64,000 nt of DNA from Castor canadensis (Eukaryota; Chordata; Mammalia; Rodentia; Castoridae), in contig NC_133400.1 of NCBI RefSeq assembly GCF_047511655.1, forward strand, positions 4,191,001 through 4,255,000, written 5' to 3'. The position numbers were made by a program, and so were the translations under genes. Position 1 is the first letter of the stretch. The number at the start of each line of letters is the position of its first letter. The notes beneath the pieces are model-generated. The model worked only from the letters and a program-made list of their open reading frames with translations. It was not told the origin of the DNA and did not search any database. Below, piece after piece: positions 48,001-57,965 of the stretch.

Positions 48001-51000
48001 ATCCTGATCCACCTTGACAGCTGCCCCGGCCCCCACCGAGCTTCATCAGAGGGGGACGGGCTAGCTGCCCGCCTAGCGTGCTTTCTCATCAGGACTCATG
48101 GAAGGGACTGGGGAGCCTGGGGGTCAGAGGTCAGCCTATGCTCCTCCTGCCCCATGACTTAGGGGTGGATCTTTGGGGAGATCGATTTTAGATGTGCCAC
48201 TGTTCTCCAAGGGACATTCACACAGAATTTGGACAGAATAATAAAGATAAATTTCTCAAATTATCTATTGCCAGGCTGAAACAGCAGATGGTCACACAGT
48301 AAAGAAGTGACTGCGAGAGGCCCGGATGAAAGGGTTTCGTGTTTTGATAGAATATCTATGCCAGGCAAAGTGACGCTCAGGAGGGCTCAGAATAAATGAC
48401 GTTTCCTGGAGTTCTGAGCAGCACTGACCTGTACTCAGAGAAATACAGAGCTTACCTTCCAACCTCTTTCCACCCATGGACTAAAGGGCTTGCTGGCCAA
48501 TGACCTTGGGTCAGGCCAGGGCTGACTCCTCCATCCTCCCTTCCCAGCTGCCCTGGCCTCTCTGAGGTCCTTAGAACATGACCAGGCCAGTTTTACCTCT
48601 GGGCCTTTGCACTGGTTGTCCCCTGTCCAACACCCAAGACATCTGCTCAGCTGGGAGGGAGCTCCTCTCTCCTGCCTCACACGGAGCCAGTCCCTTGTCA
48701 CACTTGGTCAGATATGTATTCACACACTCATTTATGTATTGCTTTTTTGCTAAACATTGATCTACCATTTGATCCAGCAATACCACTCTTGGGGATATAC
48801 CCAAAAGACTGTGACACAGGTTACTCCAGAGGCACCTGCACATCCATGTTTATTGCGGCACTATTCACAATAGCCAAGTTATGGAAACAGCCAAGATGCC
48901 CCACCACTGATGAATGGATTAAGAAAATGTGGTATCTATACACAATGGAATTTTATGCAGCCATGAAGAAGAACGAAATGTTATCATTCGCTGGTAAATG
49001 GATGGAATTGGAGAACATCGTTCTGAGTGAGGTTAGCCTGGCCCAAAAGACCAAAAATCGTATGTTCTCCCTCATATGTGGACATTAGATCAAGGGCACA
49101 CACAACAAGGGGATTGGACTATGAGCACATGATAAAAGCGAGAGCACACAAGGAAGGGGTGAGGATAGGTAAGACATCTAAAAAATTAGCTAGCATTTGT
49201 TGCCCTTAACGCAGAGAAACTAAAGCAGATACCTTAAAAACAACTGAGGCCAATAGGAATAGGGGACCAGGAACTAGAGAAAAGGTGAGATCAAAAAGAA
49301 TTAACCTAGAAGGTAACACCCACGCACAGGAAATCAATGTATCAATGCCCTGTATAGCTATCCTTATCTCAACCAGCAAAAACCCTTGTTCCTTCCTATT
49401 ATTGCTTATTCTCTCTCTACAACAAAATTAGAGATAAGGGCAAAATAGTTTCTGCTGAGTATTGAGGGGGTGGGGGGAGAGGGAGGGGGTGGAGTGGGTG
49501 GTAAGGGAGGGGGTGGGGGCAGGGGGGAGAAATGACCCAAGCCTTGTATGCACATATGAATAATAATAAAAAAAAGTATTGCTTTTTTCCTGCTGTGTTG
49601 TACCCTCCTGTGGACAAGGATTTGGTTTTGTTCTCACCTGTGTCCCTGGCTCACAGAACTGTGTCGGGCACATGGCAGGTGCTCAGTAATTATTCTCCTT
49701 GGCTTACGAATGCTTCGATGACAGCACTGAGGTGGACAGGCAGCAACGGCTGGTGATCTCCAGGCCTAGAGGGCCTCCTGCCCTCCTGAGAGGCAGTCCC
49801 AGCTCAAGTCACAGTCAGATAACTGCTCCTACCCAGGGGCACGTTCTGGAAAAATCTCACCCCAGTCTACCGTCCGCTCCCCCTTACACTGTCACTCAGC
49901 TGGAAATAAAATAATAGCACATTAAATCTGTTGGAGAAATAAGGGCCCACCCCACACTGAAAGTCACAGAGGGACCTTGGATTCCTTTCCCTTATTTTCA
50001 CCCTTGCTAAGCGACCATGTCCTAACTCTAGCTCTAACCAAACACCTGCCTAACAGAAAGTCAAGTACAGACAGGAACCTTCCAGCTCTGCACACCTGAC
50101 TTGGATAGAAACGACTCCCTTAAGCTTGCCACCTGGTGGCTAGATTTCCGCTCTTGAAGAGACATTTCTGGTGGCCTCTGCTTTGCAAAACTCTTCTGCA
50201 GCAGCTAACCCTCAGGGAGCAGGTAAAGGAAACATCAGGCCTGGCTCCGTCAGCAGGGAGCCACTCAGCAAGTTCAAGTCCAGCTTAACTAACGCAAACC
50301 ACCTGACCCTCCAGCCAGAAGAGGCACCAGGGTGCGTTAGAGCCTCCCTCGGCCTTGGAGAGGACACGGGTCTGCACGTAAACGCGCTCCCCGTGTTATT
50401 ACCCAGAACGCAGAGCGGAAAGCCGTGTGCACGAGCAGGCACGTGTGTGGCTCCACCGATGGGGAACGTCCATCACGGGCAGAGGCACAGGCACGCTGTA
50501 GCTGCCAGGGGCAGGTGTTTCAGGGGTACAGGTTTCCTTTTGGGGTGACAGAAGTGTCTTGGGAACAGAGGTGGTGGTTACACAACGTTGCAGAAGTCCT
50601 AGGTGTCACCGAATTGTTCACTTTAAAATGATAAATTTTACCTCATGTGACATGCACCTCGCTTAAAAAAAATTAACAGCATGCATAAAAGCCAACAAAA
50701 AAGTCTGGCGTATGTGTCTGCACACCGAGCACCGCCATGTCCAGAGCACATGTCTCGGAGGAAGACTAGATCATTCCGACTTATCTATAACTTTCTGCAT
50801 GGTCTGGATTTTTTTCAATAAACATTATTTTAATAATTAAAAAGGCACACGAAGCTATCTCCATTTAGGGCAAAAGCATCCAAGCTGCAGAGCCTCCCCG
50901 TCTCCCCTCGTCCCCTCCCTTGGCGCTGGCCACCCCAGCTTGCAAGAGCTTTGCCCTTCTTGGGAGCGTTCAGTGACTTAACGGCCAGACCAGTAAAAGC

Positions 51001-54000
51001 GTTCCCCAGGACGGGTTGCTCAGTGGAGGAAGAAAGCCAACTTTCCGCTAAGCGTTATTCACATTTCCTCTGGACTCTGGACGTCAGAGATCTAAAAATA
51101 AGTGCCTCCTGGGACGCAGGACCAGAGGACAAATGCCATTTCCTGATGTCCTGGCCTCTGCAGCCGCTCGGGGAGTGGGGCCAGGGGTGTTTCTCGGAGA
51201 CACACGCGAAGGCTTGGCGAAGCCTCCACTCCTTTTACCACACTCGGGGAGGTTTGGAACACAATTTGTTCCCTGTCTCAAATGCGCTCCTAAGTCACGC
51301 TCACAACTGGCTACGGAAAGCACCAGCTTGAACCTAAAGACATTGTCCCCAATCCCAATGTGGCTCAGTCCCAGGCGAGGGCAGACACCACACAAGTGTG
51401 ACTTAGAAGAAGAGAGCCCGTTGCTTCTTTTGTCATCTGCAAAGTCGTGAGAAACTAAAGCAGTCACGCTGGCGATGACAATGGCGCTAAACGCGGGATG
51501 CAGGAAAGTGCTCAGGGAATCATCACGGGGTGTCCCAGAAAAGGTCCCCTGAGGAGGTGACCACGGAAGCTGAGATGGCGCATGACACAGAGGCCATCAC
51601 GCATGCTCCCAGCTCCTGTGGGCCCCAGGTATCTTCATGGGATTCATCGACATAGATGGATATGTCTGTCCATGGAACCCACACAGCAGGCACCGCTGTG
51701 TCCCCTGATGCAGATGAGGAAACTGAGGCTGAGAGGAGAGGACTTTACCGCCCAGCAGTAGGCAGGGCCCCTCTAAGGAGCCTCCATTGGGAGCACAAGG
51801 CCGGTGCTCCTCTCTGGCACCAACGCTGCGTGCCTGGACAGCAAGACGACATCAGCACTCCAGAAGTCACCAGCACCACCTTGACCCACAGACCAGTCCC
51901 CAAGACACAGGCCACTCTGCCAGAGGACAGGGCTCTGAGCGGTGCAGCCTGGTTCAGGACCAGCCTCCTGTGTATTCCCAGCTGTGTCACTCCCAGCTGG
52001 CTGACTTCTGGCCACCACTCAAGGCTACCTCAGGAGGAGGAGTGGGAGGAGATGGGCAGCAGTGCCCCGTTATCCGCACAGATGCACAGACACAAGGACC
52101 TCGGGGGCAGCAAGATAGTTAGGAAGTCATCCTTCTGTCACCAGAGTGCCCTTCCTTGCCTTGTGTTTGAGCTGATGGGGCTTGACCCCTCGGATCCCCC
52201 TGGACACAGGAATGGAAGTAAGAATCAGAGTGAAGGGACCCTGGATGCCACCCGCTCCTCTGCCTTCAGTTCCCAAGTGATGGACCTGAGGCCCAGAGAG
52301 GAGCAGTGAGAGGCCCATGGCTGTGCAGTTCATGAGACATGTCACTGTGGTGGCTTCCGGGCCTCGTGCCCTGCCCACCCTCCTGTCCTCTGAGCCAGCA
52401 GCCTGTCCTTCTCAGGGTCTCTCTGAGGCTCATGCACGCTCTCCCTCTGTCTGAGTGCTGGGGAGGGAGCCGTGCCTGCAGATAGCTGAGAGTTTCCACT
52501 CGGGGAACAGCAGAGCAGGGGCATCCTGACCAGTGGTGACCAGAGGGTCAAATCCACCTGCTGTGTCAGTGGAGAGCTTGGAGGAGTCACCCTGAGAACA
52601 GCACCCCTCCTTGCAGGCAGCAACCTTCTGCTGGCCAGGGCAGCCTTCTCAGGAGCTCCAGATGTGCGTTCTGGCCTGGGCCTCAGCTCATGCTCAGCTT
52701 TCTTTTAGAAATGTCCTTCCTCCTCCAAATCCTTCTCCAAGCTCTGGTCACCTCCTCCAGGAAGACTTCTGTGACTACACAACCTCGAGCGAGCTCTTTC
52801 TCCTCCAAACACCTCTTCCTTCTCTATGACTCTTCCCTACTCCCGTGGCTCCCCCTCTCCTCCCCTCTCTTTCCATGAGCACTCGGGGAGTGTGAAACCT
52901 GAGCCCAGGTTAGCTTCAATACAGTTTTACCCACCCCCTCTGTGTCTGGGGTCATTAAATATTGCTCTCTTCCTCTTCTCCATCTGGCAAACTCCTATTC
53001 ACTCTCCAAAACCCCAGGTCCAATGTCTCCCTCCCAAACACTCCTGAACAAAGCTGCAACACACTCTTCCTTGCTTCTGTCATCATCATTCACAAGAATT
53101 TACTGGGTGCCAACATGGAGTGAACCCCTGATACAAGGAACAGCACACCAAATAAAACAGAATCTGGCCCGGGCCCCAGCTCTCGACCCTGGAGGTGAGT
53201 GACAACTGCTTTCACGATTATTTGATTAAGGCCTCTGTCGGAGGGGCACTGACCCCTCCCTGTGTGCCAAGCGCTTCACGTACACCATGCCACGCAGACT
53301 CCCTCATGTGGAGAGCACCAGTGTCGTCCTCTGGAGCCTCCAGATGTCCTCCTGATCGCCTGTCCCTGTGGGTCTGCACCCTCGGAGTGGGGGGCACCCA
53401 GCTCACCCCCACTCTGCCACTCCCTTCTCGCTCTATTTCTCTGCTTGGCACTCGAAAGCTGAACACACTACCCATCTTTCCTTCCCCTCCCATCCATCCT
53501 CTGCTGCCCCCTCTATCCTGTGAATTTCCCAGGCAGGGATCCATTGTCTGGCAAGCAGTGCTAATCAAAGCATATTTGCAGAGAGGAATTCATCTCTCTG
53601 TCTTTATGGATGAACTTGTTGGAGCCCAGAGATGTCAAGTAACTTGCTTGAAGTTACACAGCTGGAGAGCAGCAGAGTCTAGAGATTCAAATCCAACCAC
53701 TGGCTCCCGTGCACATGCTCCTTACCACTGGCTATCTTGTGTGGTCATTTGTCCCCTACTGTCTGCCCACCTTTGAGGGTGGGAGCTGCTGTCTCCTTCA
53801 TCCTGCAGGACCCCCCACAACCCTTCCCCGAGTAGTTTGTGCTAAGTGTTTCCTGCAGGAATAAGTCACTGGGTGAATACACAACTGTATTTCCTACCTG
53901 GGTTACTGATGGGAGGGGCAAACTCCCAGCTCTAAGTTCCTGAACCTGTTAGTTAGGCACCGCTCTGAGGAGGATGGATGCCAGGCAGCCAGCCCGAGCG

Positions 54001-54342
54001 AGGAGCATAGCTTTTGCCTCCCTGCTGGCAGCAGGGGCCTTTGGAGGGTGCTGAGTCCACCTGCCCATCACACGCCTCTGACATGCTCGGATAAGAGAGA
54101 CCCCCACCCTGCCACACCTGGGGAGCCCCCACAGGAGAACACAGCTCTGGGGGAGCGCTGGCCTCCCTCTGCCTCCCTCAGCAGAGCCTCCCGGCCTCCC
54201 CACCCGCACTCACGTGGGGCTTCTCGGCCAGCCTGGCGGGCAGTGCCCGCTTCCAGACGTCCTTGGCAGAGCTGGCCTGGAGAAGCAGCAGGAAGCCCAG
54301 AGTCCAAACCCCGGTCCTCATCCCCCAGCCGAGAGAAGGCAT
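36134..54342 (-). CDS. WFDC1: WFDC1 (WAP four-disulfide core domain protein 1, ps20), six coding exons
   Basis: WFDC1 is a secreted protein first known as a prostate stromal growth inhibitor released by smooth muscle. Joining the six exons below gives 214 residues, against about 220 in human. Residues 1-26 look like a signal peptide ([11 protein letters not shown]). Residues 27-40 hold the conserved [14 protein letters not shown]. Residues 60-98 form one WAP domain with all eight cysteines (60, 72, 77, 83, 89, 90, 94, 98). A conserved C-terminal region follows ([20 protein letters not shown], then [18 protein letters not shown], then [12 protein letters not shown]) and ends in KGQQRPFQ. All splice sites are GT-AG and all phases agree. 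The gene lies upstream of ATP2C2 on the same strand, as in human. It could be regulated by a MEF2-like/TATA-like element 5' of exon 1. No frameshift or missing residue was seen. Confidence 0.93.
36193..37516 (-). other. WFDC1: WFDC1 intron 5
   Basis: A short intron of 1324 bp between coding exons 5 and 6. More than a third is the ATGG minisatellite at 36777-37255. Both ends fit GT-AG. Confidence 0.85.
36777..37255. repeat. ATGG/GGAGGGATGG minisatellite in WFDC1 intron 5
   Basis: About 480 bp of GGATGGAT, GGAGGGATG and GCATGCATGG units on the plus strand (CATC/CCAT in the transcript). The units recur in higher-order blocks. It gives an Ile-His-Pro-Ser open frame on the minus strand and an Asp-Gly-Trp-Met frame on the plus strand, both artefacts. 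Confidence 0.95.
37517..37558 (-). CDS. WFDC1: WFDC1 coding exon 5 (42-nt micro-exon)
   Basis: Encodes D182 (split) to P195: [14 protein letters not shown]. The acceptor is CTGTTTTCCAG before ATGGGC, the donor CCAG before GTGAGG. Human reads DGRILRHKLYKEYP here, so this copy has four substitutions, more than in the neighbouring exons. It was found by hand because it is too short to stand out as an open frame. Confidence 0.9.
37559..40588 (-). other. WFDC1: WFDC1 intron 4
   Basis: About 3.0 kb. MIR-like fragments lie near 38610-38790, 39250-39340 and 40280-40450 (the last with GAGGAAACTGAGGCTCAGA). A 22-bp direct repeat lies at 39465-39530. No other exon recognised. Confidence 0.75.
39465..39530 (+). 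repeat. 22-bp direct repeat with a 22-bp spacer
   Basis: GTGATGCGGGATGTGTAACT followed by AC occurs at 39465-39486 and again, exactly, at 39509-39530. The sequence to the right resembles a widespread old mammalian repeat that I cannot name with confidence. Confidence 0.85.
40589..40729 (-). CDS. WFDC1: WFDC1 coding exon 4
   Basis: 141 nt encoding residues 135 (split) to 181: [20 protein letters not shown] and on to [12 protein letters not shown]. It has three further cysteines outside the WAP core. The acceptor is CCTCCCACAG before CAGAGG, the donor GGCAG before GTGAGT. Confidence 0.95.
40730..41481 (-). other. WFDC1: WFDC1 intron 3
   Basis: About 750 bp. It has several CA-rich patches at 40829-40866 and 41024-41092 on the plus strand (TG in the transcript). 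No additional exon seen. Confidence 0.8.
41482..41565 (-). CDS. WFDC1: WFDC1 coding exon 3
   Basis: 84 nt encoding V107 (split codon) to Q134, [20 protein letters not shown] then GPEEVLQ, identical to the human segment as I recall it. The acceptor is CCCTGTTAG before TTTTAGAC, the donor CAAG before GTACAG. An upstream-looking AG three codons in (TTTTAG) is rejected because it would break the phase. Confidence 0.93.
41566..43775 (-). other. WFDC1: WFDC1 intron 2
   Basis: About 2.2 kb. Contains an MIR-like fragment near 42225-42320 (GTGTGACCTTGGGCAAGTGT), a B1-like remnant and a GGGA/GGAA repeat. The end next to exon 2 is GC-rich. No other exon recognised. Confidence 0.8.
42370..42609 (+). repeat. 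B1-like remnant running into a GGGA/GGAA purine repeat
   Basis: CTGTGATCCTGGCACTAGTG and GGCCAGACTGTGCTACACAG resemble a B1 monomer. From 42449 to 42609 its tail is a purine tract of GGGA, GGAT and GGAA units. This again is a SINE tail turned into a microsatellite. Confidence 0.7.
43776..43965 (-). CDS. WFDC1: WFDC1 coding exon 2 (WAP domain)
   Basis: 190 nt encoding residues 44-106 plus one base of residue 107. The acceptor is CTCTCCCCAG before GCGGAGGAG, the donor CCAG before GTAAG. It carries the whole eight-cysteine WAP core ([15 protein letters not shown] through [12 protein letters not shown]). It is very GC- and CpG-rich. Confidence 0.95.
44821..44870. repeat. CA microsatellite
   Basis: About 20 CA units on the plus strand, ending CAAACACACA. 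The matching TG run lies 140 bp to the right, in inverted relation. Confidence 0.95.
45008..45049. repeat. TG microsatellite
   Basis: About 20 TG units on the plus strand, complementary to the CA run at 44821-44870. Confidence 0.95.
45345..46495 (+). mobile_element. Old LINE-1 fragment (ORF2 end and 3' region)
   Basis: The left part shows GTGCTGGGACAACTGGACAT, CACCCCGTGCATAAAAGATG and GATCAAAGACCTTAGA. The middle shows ATGAACACAATGTAGTCTAT and AGAATATTATTCAGCCATAA. These follow ORF2 and 3' UTR order, but stops and gaps break every frame. It is much older than the copies at 13616 and 48749. Confidence 0.85.
47195..47400 (+). repeat. Ancient LTR-type repeat fragment
   Basis: TCCCTGGAACCTGTGAACCT and GTGGGATTAAGGATCTTGA match the same old repeat type as 15955 and 58385. 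Confidence 0.5.
48749..49575 (+). mobile_element. 5'-truncated young LINE-1 (ORF2 end and 3' UTR)
   Basis: The plus strand carries the ORF2 C-terminus, with [18 protein letters not shown] and [17 protein letters not shown], and stops TAG at 49086-49088. A purine-rich 3' UTR and an A-rich end follow. A 13-bp target duplication, GTATTGCTTTTTT, lies at 48736-48748 and 49576-49588. It is very close in sequence to the antisense copy at 13616-14551, indicating one active subfamily. It sits in WFDC1 intron 1, antisense to the gene. Confidence 0.92.
50440..50670 (+). repeat. Old LINE-1 3'-end remnant
   Basis: GGTTACACAACGTTGCAGAA, GAATTGTTCACTTTAAAATG and GATAAATTTTACCTCATGTG are typical of decayed L1 3' ends. 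Confidence 0.65.
54214..54342 (-). CDS. WFDC1: WFDC1 coding exon 1
   Basis: Encodes residues 1-43: start [11 protein letters not shown], hydrophobic signal core, then the conserved [13 protein letters not shown]. It ends at the donor GTGAGT, phase 0. The ATG at 54342 was chosen because it aligns in position with the human start. An in-frame ATG seven codons later (54321) is an alternative. The open frame further upstream begins with GTG at 54372, not ATG. Confidence 0.9.
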
Positions 54343-54600
54343 TTCCTCTGGGGCCAGCGACCTTGCAGACACTTGGGGAGGCGGGGAGGGGAGGGAAAGG
54401 AGGGACCCTCGGGCTGGGTGGGGCCTGCAAGTGAAGCAGAAGTGTGCCGCTCTGCCAGGCTCTTAGTTCCCCTCAGCTGGGTCCTGGGACCCTGTGTCCT
54501 ACCCAGCACTTGCCCCCTCCATGAGGGCCAGCTGAGGGTTATTTTTAGCTCCCCCTATATCCTCTGGTCCTGGATGCTCTGGTGAGCAGAGCCGCAGCTC
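54343..54600 (-). promoter_or_regulatory. WFDC1: Putative WFDC1 promoter and 5' UTR
   Basis: About 200 bp before the start codon the minus strand reads GCTAAAAATAAC (54539-54548 holds CTAAAAATAA). This fits both a MEF2 site and a TATA-like element. Just upstream is GGATATAGGGGG. A start near 54510 would give a 5' UTR of about 170 nt. MEF2 control would fit the known smooth-muscle expression of WFDC1, but this is inference from a single motif. Confidence 0.4.
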
Positions 54601-54939
54601 AGATGGCTGTGGGCAGGGGAGGAGGGGACACTGGGCGGGCTGGCGACGTGGCCGGGAGGGGCCCTGCCACTCTGCAGTCTCCCTCACAGGCTGGGCGGCT
54701 CAGCGACGACGGGAGGACGGGAGGGGGGTGACCTGTCTGTCGGTGGTGGCGTTGATGAGCAGGATTTGTGGTGAGAACACTCGCCCTTGACTCGGCTTGA
54801 TGTGGGTGTGTGGAAAGCCCCTGTCACAGTGTGCCTCTGTGAGTGCTGAGTGAGGTGGTGGACATGAAGCACAGTTTGACATTTGTAATCAGAGTGCTGG
54901 AGGTGTCCACAGGTACATGGGTGTTTTTAACACTCAAAA
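54601..54939. other. Upstream of WFDC1, no feature recognised
   Basis: GC-rich near the promoter. No conserved exon seen. Confidence 0.4.
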
Positions 54940-55173
54940 ACTAACTCGAAAGTTAGTGAGACCCTATCTCAACAAACAAGCCAGGTGTGGTGGCTCACAC
55001 TTGTGAACCCAGCTACTCAGGTAGAGACAGGAGGGTCATGGTCCAGGTTACCCCAGTTATCTGAAAAATAACTAAAGCAAAAAAGGGCCAGAGATGTGGC
55101 TTAAGTGGTAGGCCACCTGCCTAGCAAGTGTGAGGCCTTGAGTTCAAACCCCAGTGCCACCAAAACAAACAAA
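54940..55173 (+). mobile_element. Composite B1/ID SINE
   Basis: B1-like GGTGTGGTGGCTCACACTTG and CCCAGCTACTCAGGTAGAGA, then ID GATGTGGCTTAAGTGGTAGG and GAGTTCAAACCCCAGTGCC with an A-rich tail. Confidence 0.8.
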
Positions 55174-57178
55174 ACCCAGACTCCATTGTCTGTTCCCACA
55201 CCCTTGGTACAGATGCTGTTTTGACACCACTGCTGGCCTGAGGTCACACGGCCATGCACACGCAGGCTGGGACCCAGGCCCATCTAACCACTAAGGTGAC
55301 CACAGGGGATCCAGCAGGGGCTCTGCTCTAGAATGCAGACCTAGAGTCCCAGCTTTGCCTCCAAGGGTCTTTGGGATACTGGAAACCACTTCTGCTCACT
55401 CATGGCCCTTGGTTCTCCCACGTGAAATGGGCTTAGAAGCACCTGCTTATAGGGCCACAGTGGGATCCCAGGAGCTGGGCCATGCAAGCGTGTGGACCCC
55501 ATGAATGTTGGCTCCCTCCTCTCTGGGCTCCTCTCCCTCCAGGGCAGCCCCAGGACCCCTGCTGGACACCCCCCCCACGCTTGGTGGCGGCTGATAACAG
55601 AAGCAAATGGAGCTAGCCAGTGTGTCAGGCACAGTTTGGAGCCTGTTTCACCTTTCATTGTCCTTAGTCTTACATTCGCTCCAGAGACAGGAATTGTGAC
55701 ATCCTTGCACAGAGAGGCTGAGACACTTGCCATGAACATAGGCTCTGAAGTTCACCCCAGAGCCACGGGAGGCACATGCAGGGGCAAGAGTGAGCCTCTC
55801 CTGAAATTTGCATCCTGGAGGCCTCACCTGTCTCGCCTTAGTCCTGGCCCTGGTTGTTCCCAGCCTAGTTCTAGAATATCTATTTGTGGAGCCCAGTGGG
55901 GCCTCTTCTCCTGAAACGCTGATGTAGAAGTCAAAAGAGCCACAGAGGTGGAGAGAGTAAGTCCCCCACCAAGCAGGACAACCTGGAACAGGACTGGCCT
56001 GCTCTGTGCCTCGGTTTCCTCACCTGTGAAAGGATATGGAGTAGGAAACTGCCCCCCCAGGGGCCGTGGTGGGACTAGAACCCAGGGCCCTGAGCCAGCT
56101 GGCTGTTAGGATGCCGTCCTGAGCCGTCCTTTCCTGGGCTTCCCCAAGGCTCACCCTGTGCTCCAGCAGAGCCCAGCCGAGCCAGGCTCCCCGTGGGAAA
56201 CTTCCCACTCCCCCTTCCCTGTGCTGCCAGACTGCATTCTGGATGTCACACTCTTGGCTTTTCCTGTGTCTCTCTGTGGGTGGCCGCATTTCTGCCTTGA
56301 GCTCCTCCCCTCCCTCTGGGCGATGACATATGACACTGGCCTGACCTCTCTCAGCCTCATCCCTGTGGCCAGCAAGGGGCCACGCCTTTGCCCTGGTGTC
56401 TCCCTGGGCCTGGAAGCCTCTTTCCCAACAAAGGCACTGCCACCGACACTCCTGACCTTTGCTTGGACACCACTTTCCCAGGGCGGTCATCCCTGACCCC
56501 AGGACTTGGAGGTAGTTCCCACACACACAGCCAGGACTCCTGATGGCCACGTGGCACTGCAATTCCTCCTGTGACCCCCAGGGGTGCGCTGCTCTGCTCT
56601 GTGCTCACTGGGCGCTGTTTCCCTTTACTGTCTGTCTCTGGGCTGCTTTTTTGTGGGGGAGGGGGTCTCTGTCCCCTCTGGGAAGACACCAGGGCCCTAA
56701 CCAGTGCCCATGCAGAGCACACTGTCAGCAAATTGGGCTGAATGAACACGTTGTGACAGACACATCTCATCTGCTGCTGGAGGGGTGGTTGGGAACCCCC
56801 GCCCCCTACCCACACCAACCAGCAACACACAGTCGAGCCACTGAACCCCTGACACTGCTCCAAATAGAGATCCGTCCTCCACGTAAAGTACGAGGAGGGG
56901 AAAGACTCGGGAAAAAGGAGCAATTCCCAAAGTCTTATACTGAACTGCTGAAGTCCAGGCCTTACTGGGTTAAATAGGAACCACTGTTACAGCAACCTGT
57001 CCACTCTCCCCGTCTCACAGGGCCACTGGAGCGTTACATTCTGTTTTCACCTAGCTGAACTGGTTGGTCTGAGACCTCAACTCCCTCCCAGCCCTCCTTG
57101 CTCGGGCTGTGACCCAGCTCCAACCTGGATCTCCCTGGCTTCCATCTCCATAACTGGTCTTCAATTCAGAATTTTTAG
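55174..57178. other. Upstream intergenic, no gene recognised
   Basis: Unique sequence with overlapping open frames up to 188 codons on both strands around 56020-56977. None has a recognisable domain, and the frames oppose each other, so I call none. Confidence 0.45.
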
Positions 57179-57189
57179 AAAGTTAATGT

Positions 57190-57528
57190 ACGTGAGGCGG
57201 GCTTGGTGGCTCATGCCTGTAAGTCCAACTACACAGGAATCAGACATCAGGATTGCCGTTGGAGGCCAGCCCGGGCAAAAAGTTAGAGAGAGGTCATTTT
57301 GGCCAATAATAAAAAGCTGGGTGTGGTAAAACACACCTTTGATCCCAGCTACACAGCAAGCATAAATAGGAGGATGGTGATCCAGGTCACCCTAAGCAAA
57401 AACACTACACCCTATCTTAAATCAACCAAATTAAAAAGGGCCTGGCCGTGGGCCAAGTGGTAGAGCTCCTGCCTAGCAAGCACAAAGCCCTGAGTTCAAA
57501 CCCCAGTACAGACAAAAAAAAAGAAAAA
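57190..57528 (+). mobile_element. Composite B1/B1/ID SINE with 11-bp target duplication
   Basis: Two B1-like halves and an ID end (GAGTTCAAACCCCAGTACAG) with an A-rich tail. AAAGTTAATGT flanks it at 57179-57189 and 57529-57539. The cleanest full-length example of the composite SINE in the window. Confidence 0.88.
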
Positions 57529-57630
57529 AAAGTTAATGTGTGTGTGGTTTGTCTCATAAAAGCAGAAAAAGATGAAACAATAAAATGAAATCTTTAAAAT
57601 ATCTGTTTCCAATATCTTTAGCTACAGAGG

Positions 57631-57645
57631 TGTGTGTGTGTGTGT

Positions 57646-57716
<71 letters not shown>
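57631..57716. repeat. GT run followed by a long GA microsatellite
   Basis: A short (TG)n run at 57631-57646, then about 33 uninterrupted GA units to 57714. Mixed Z-DNA- and triplex-prone sequence, with a likely polymorphic length. Confidence 0.95.
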
Positions 57717-57719
<3 letters not shown>

Positions 57720-57794
57720 TGATGGAGGTCAAGGTTGAAGTCAAAGTCAAGGCTGAGAACAAGGCTGAGATGGCTATGTTAAGAAGTGTTAGAA

Positions 57795-57965
57795 TACAGG
57801 CTCTGGACCCAGCTAGCTGGGGCTAAACCCCTGCTCTGAGACCTCCCAGCTGTGTGACCTTGGCCAAGTCACTACCCACTCTGTGCTTTGGTGCTCCCAT
57901 CTGTAAAGGTGGAGTAATAGTATAGCTGTCTCACTGAGTTGTGTGAGAGTGGAGTGAGCAGGATC
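57795..57965 (+). repeat. MIR-type SINE
   Basis: GCTGTGTGACCTTGGCCAAG and GCTCCCATCTGTAAAGGTGG match the conserved core of the ancient mammalian MIR element. Confidence 0.75.

Larger units (their letters stand above)
43966..54213 (-). other. WFDC1: WFDC1 intron 1
   Basis: About 10.2 kb, the largest intron. It holds a CA/TG pair of microsatellites, an old L1, a young L1, an old LTR-type fragment and MIR-like fragments. Stretches 46496-47194, 47410-48735, 49589-50430 and 50671-54213 show no exon or clear gene. A 217-codon open frame at 51656-52309 has no recognisable domain. Confidence 0.75.

Noticed and set aside
48714..49088. 124-codon plus-strand frame as a host gene
   Set aside because: Also the end of L1 ORF2, within a 5'-truncated insertion.
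51656..52309. 217-codon open frame inside WFDC1 intron 1
   Set aside because: No recognisable domain, and opposing frames on the other strand cover the same bases. Likely chance.
54343..54372. N-terminal extension of WFDC1 to 54372
   Set aside because: The codon there is GTG. The first in-frame ATG is at 54342 and fits the human protein length.
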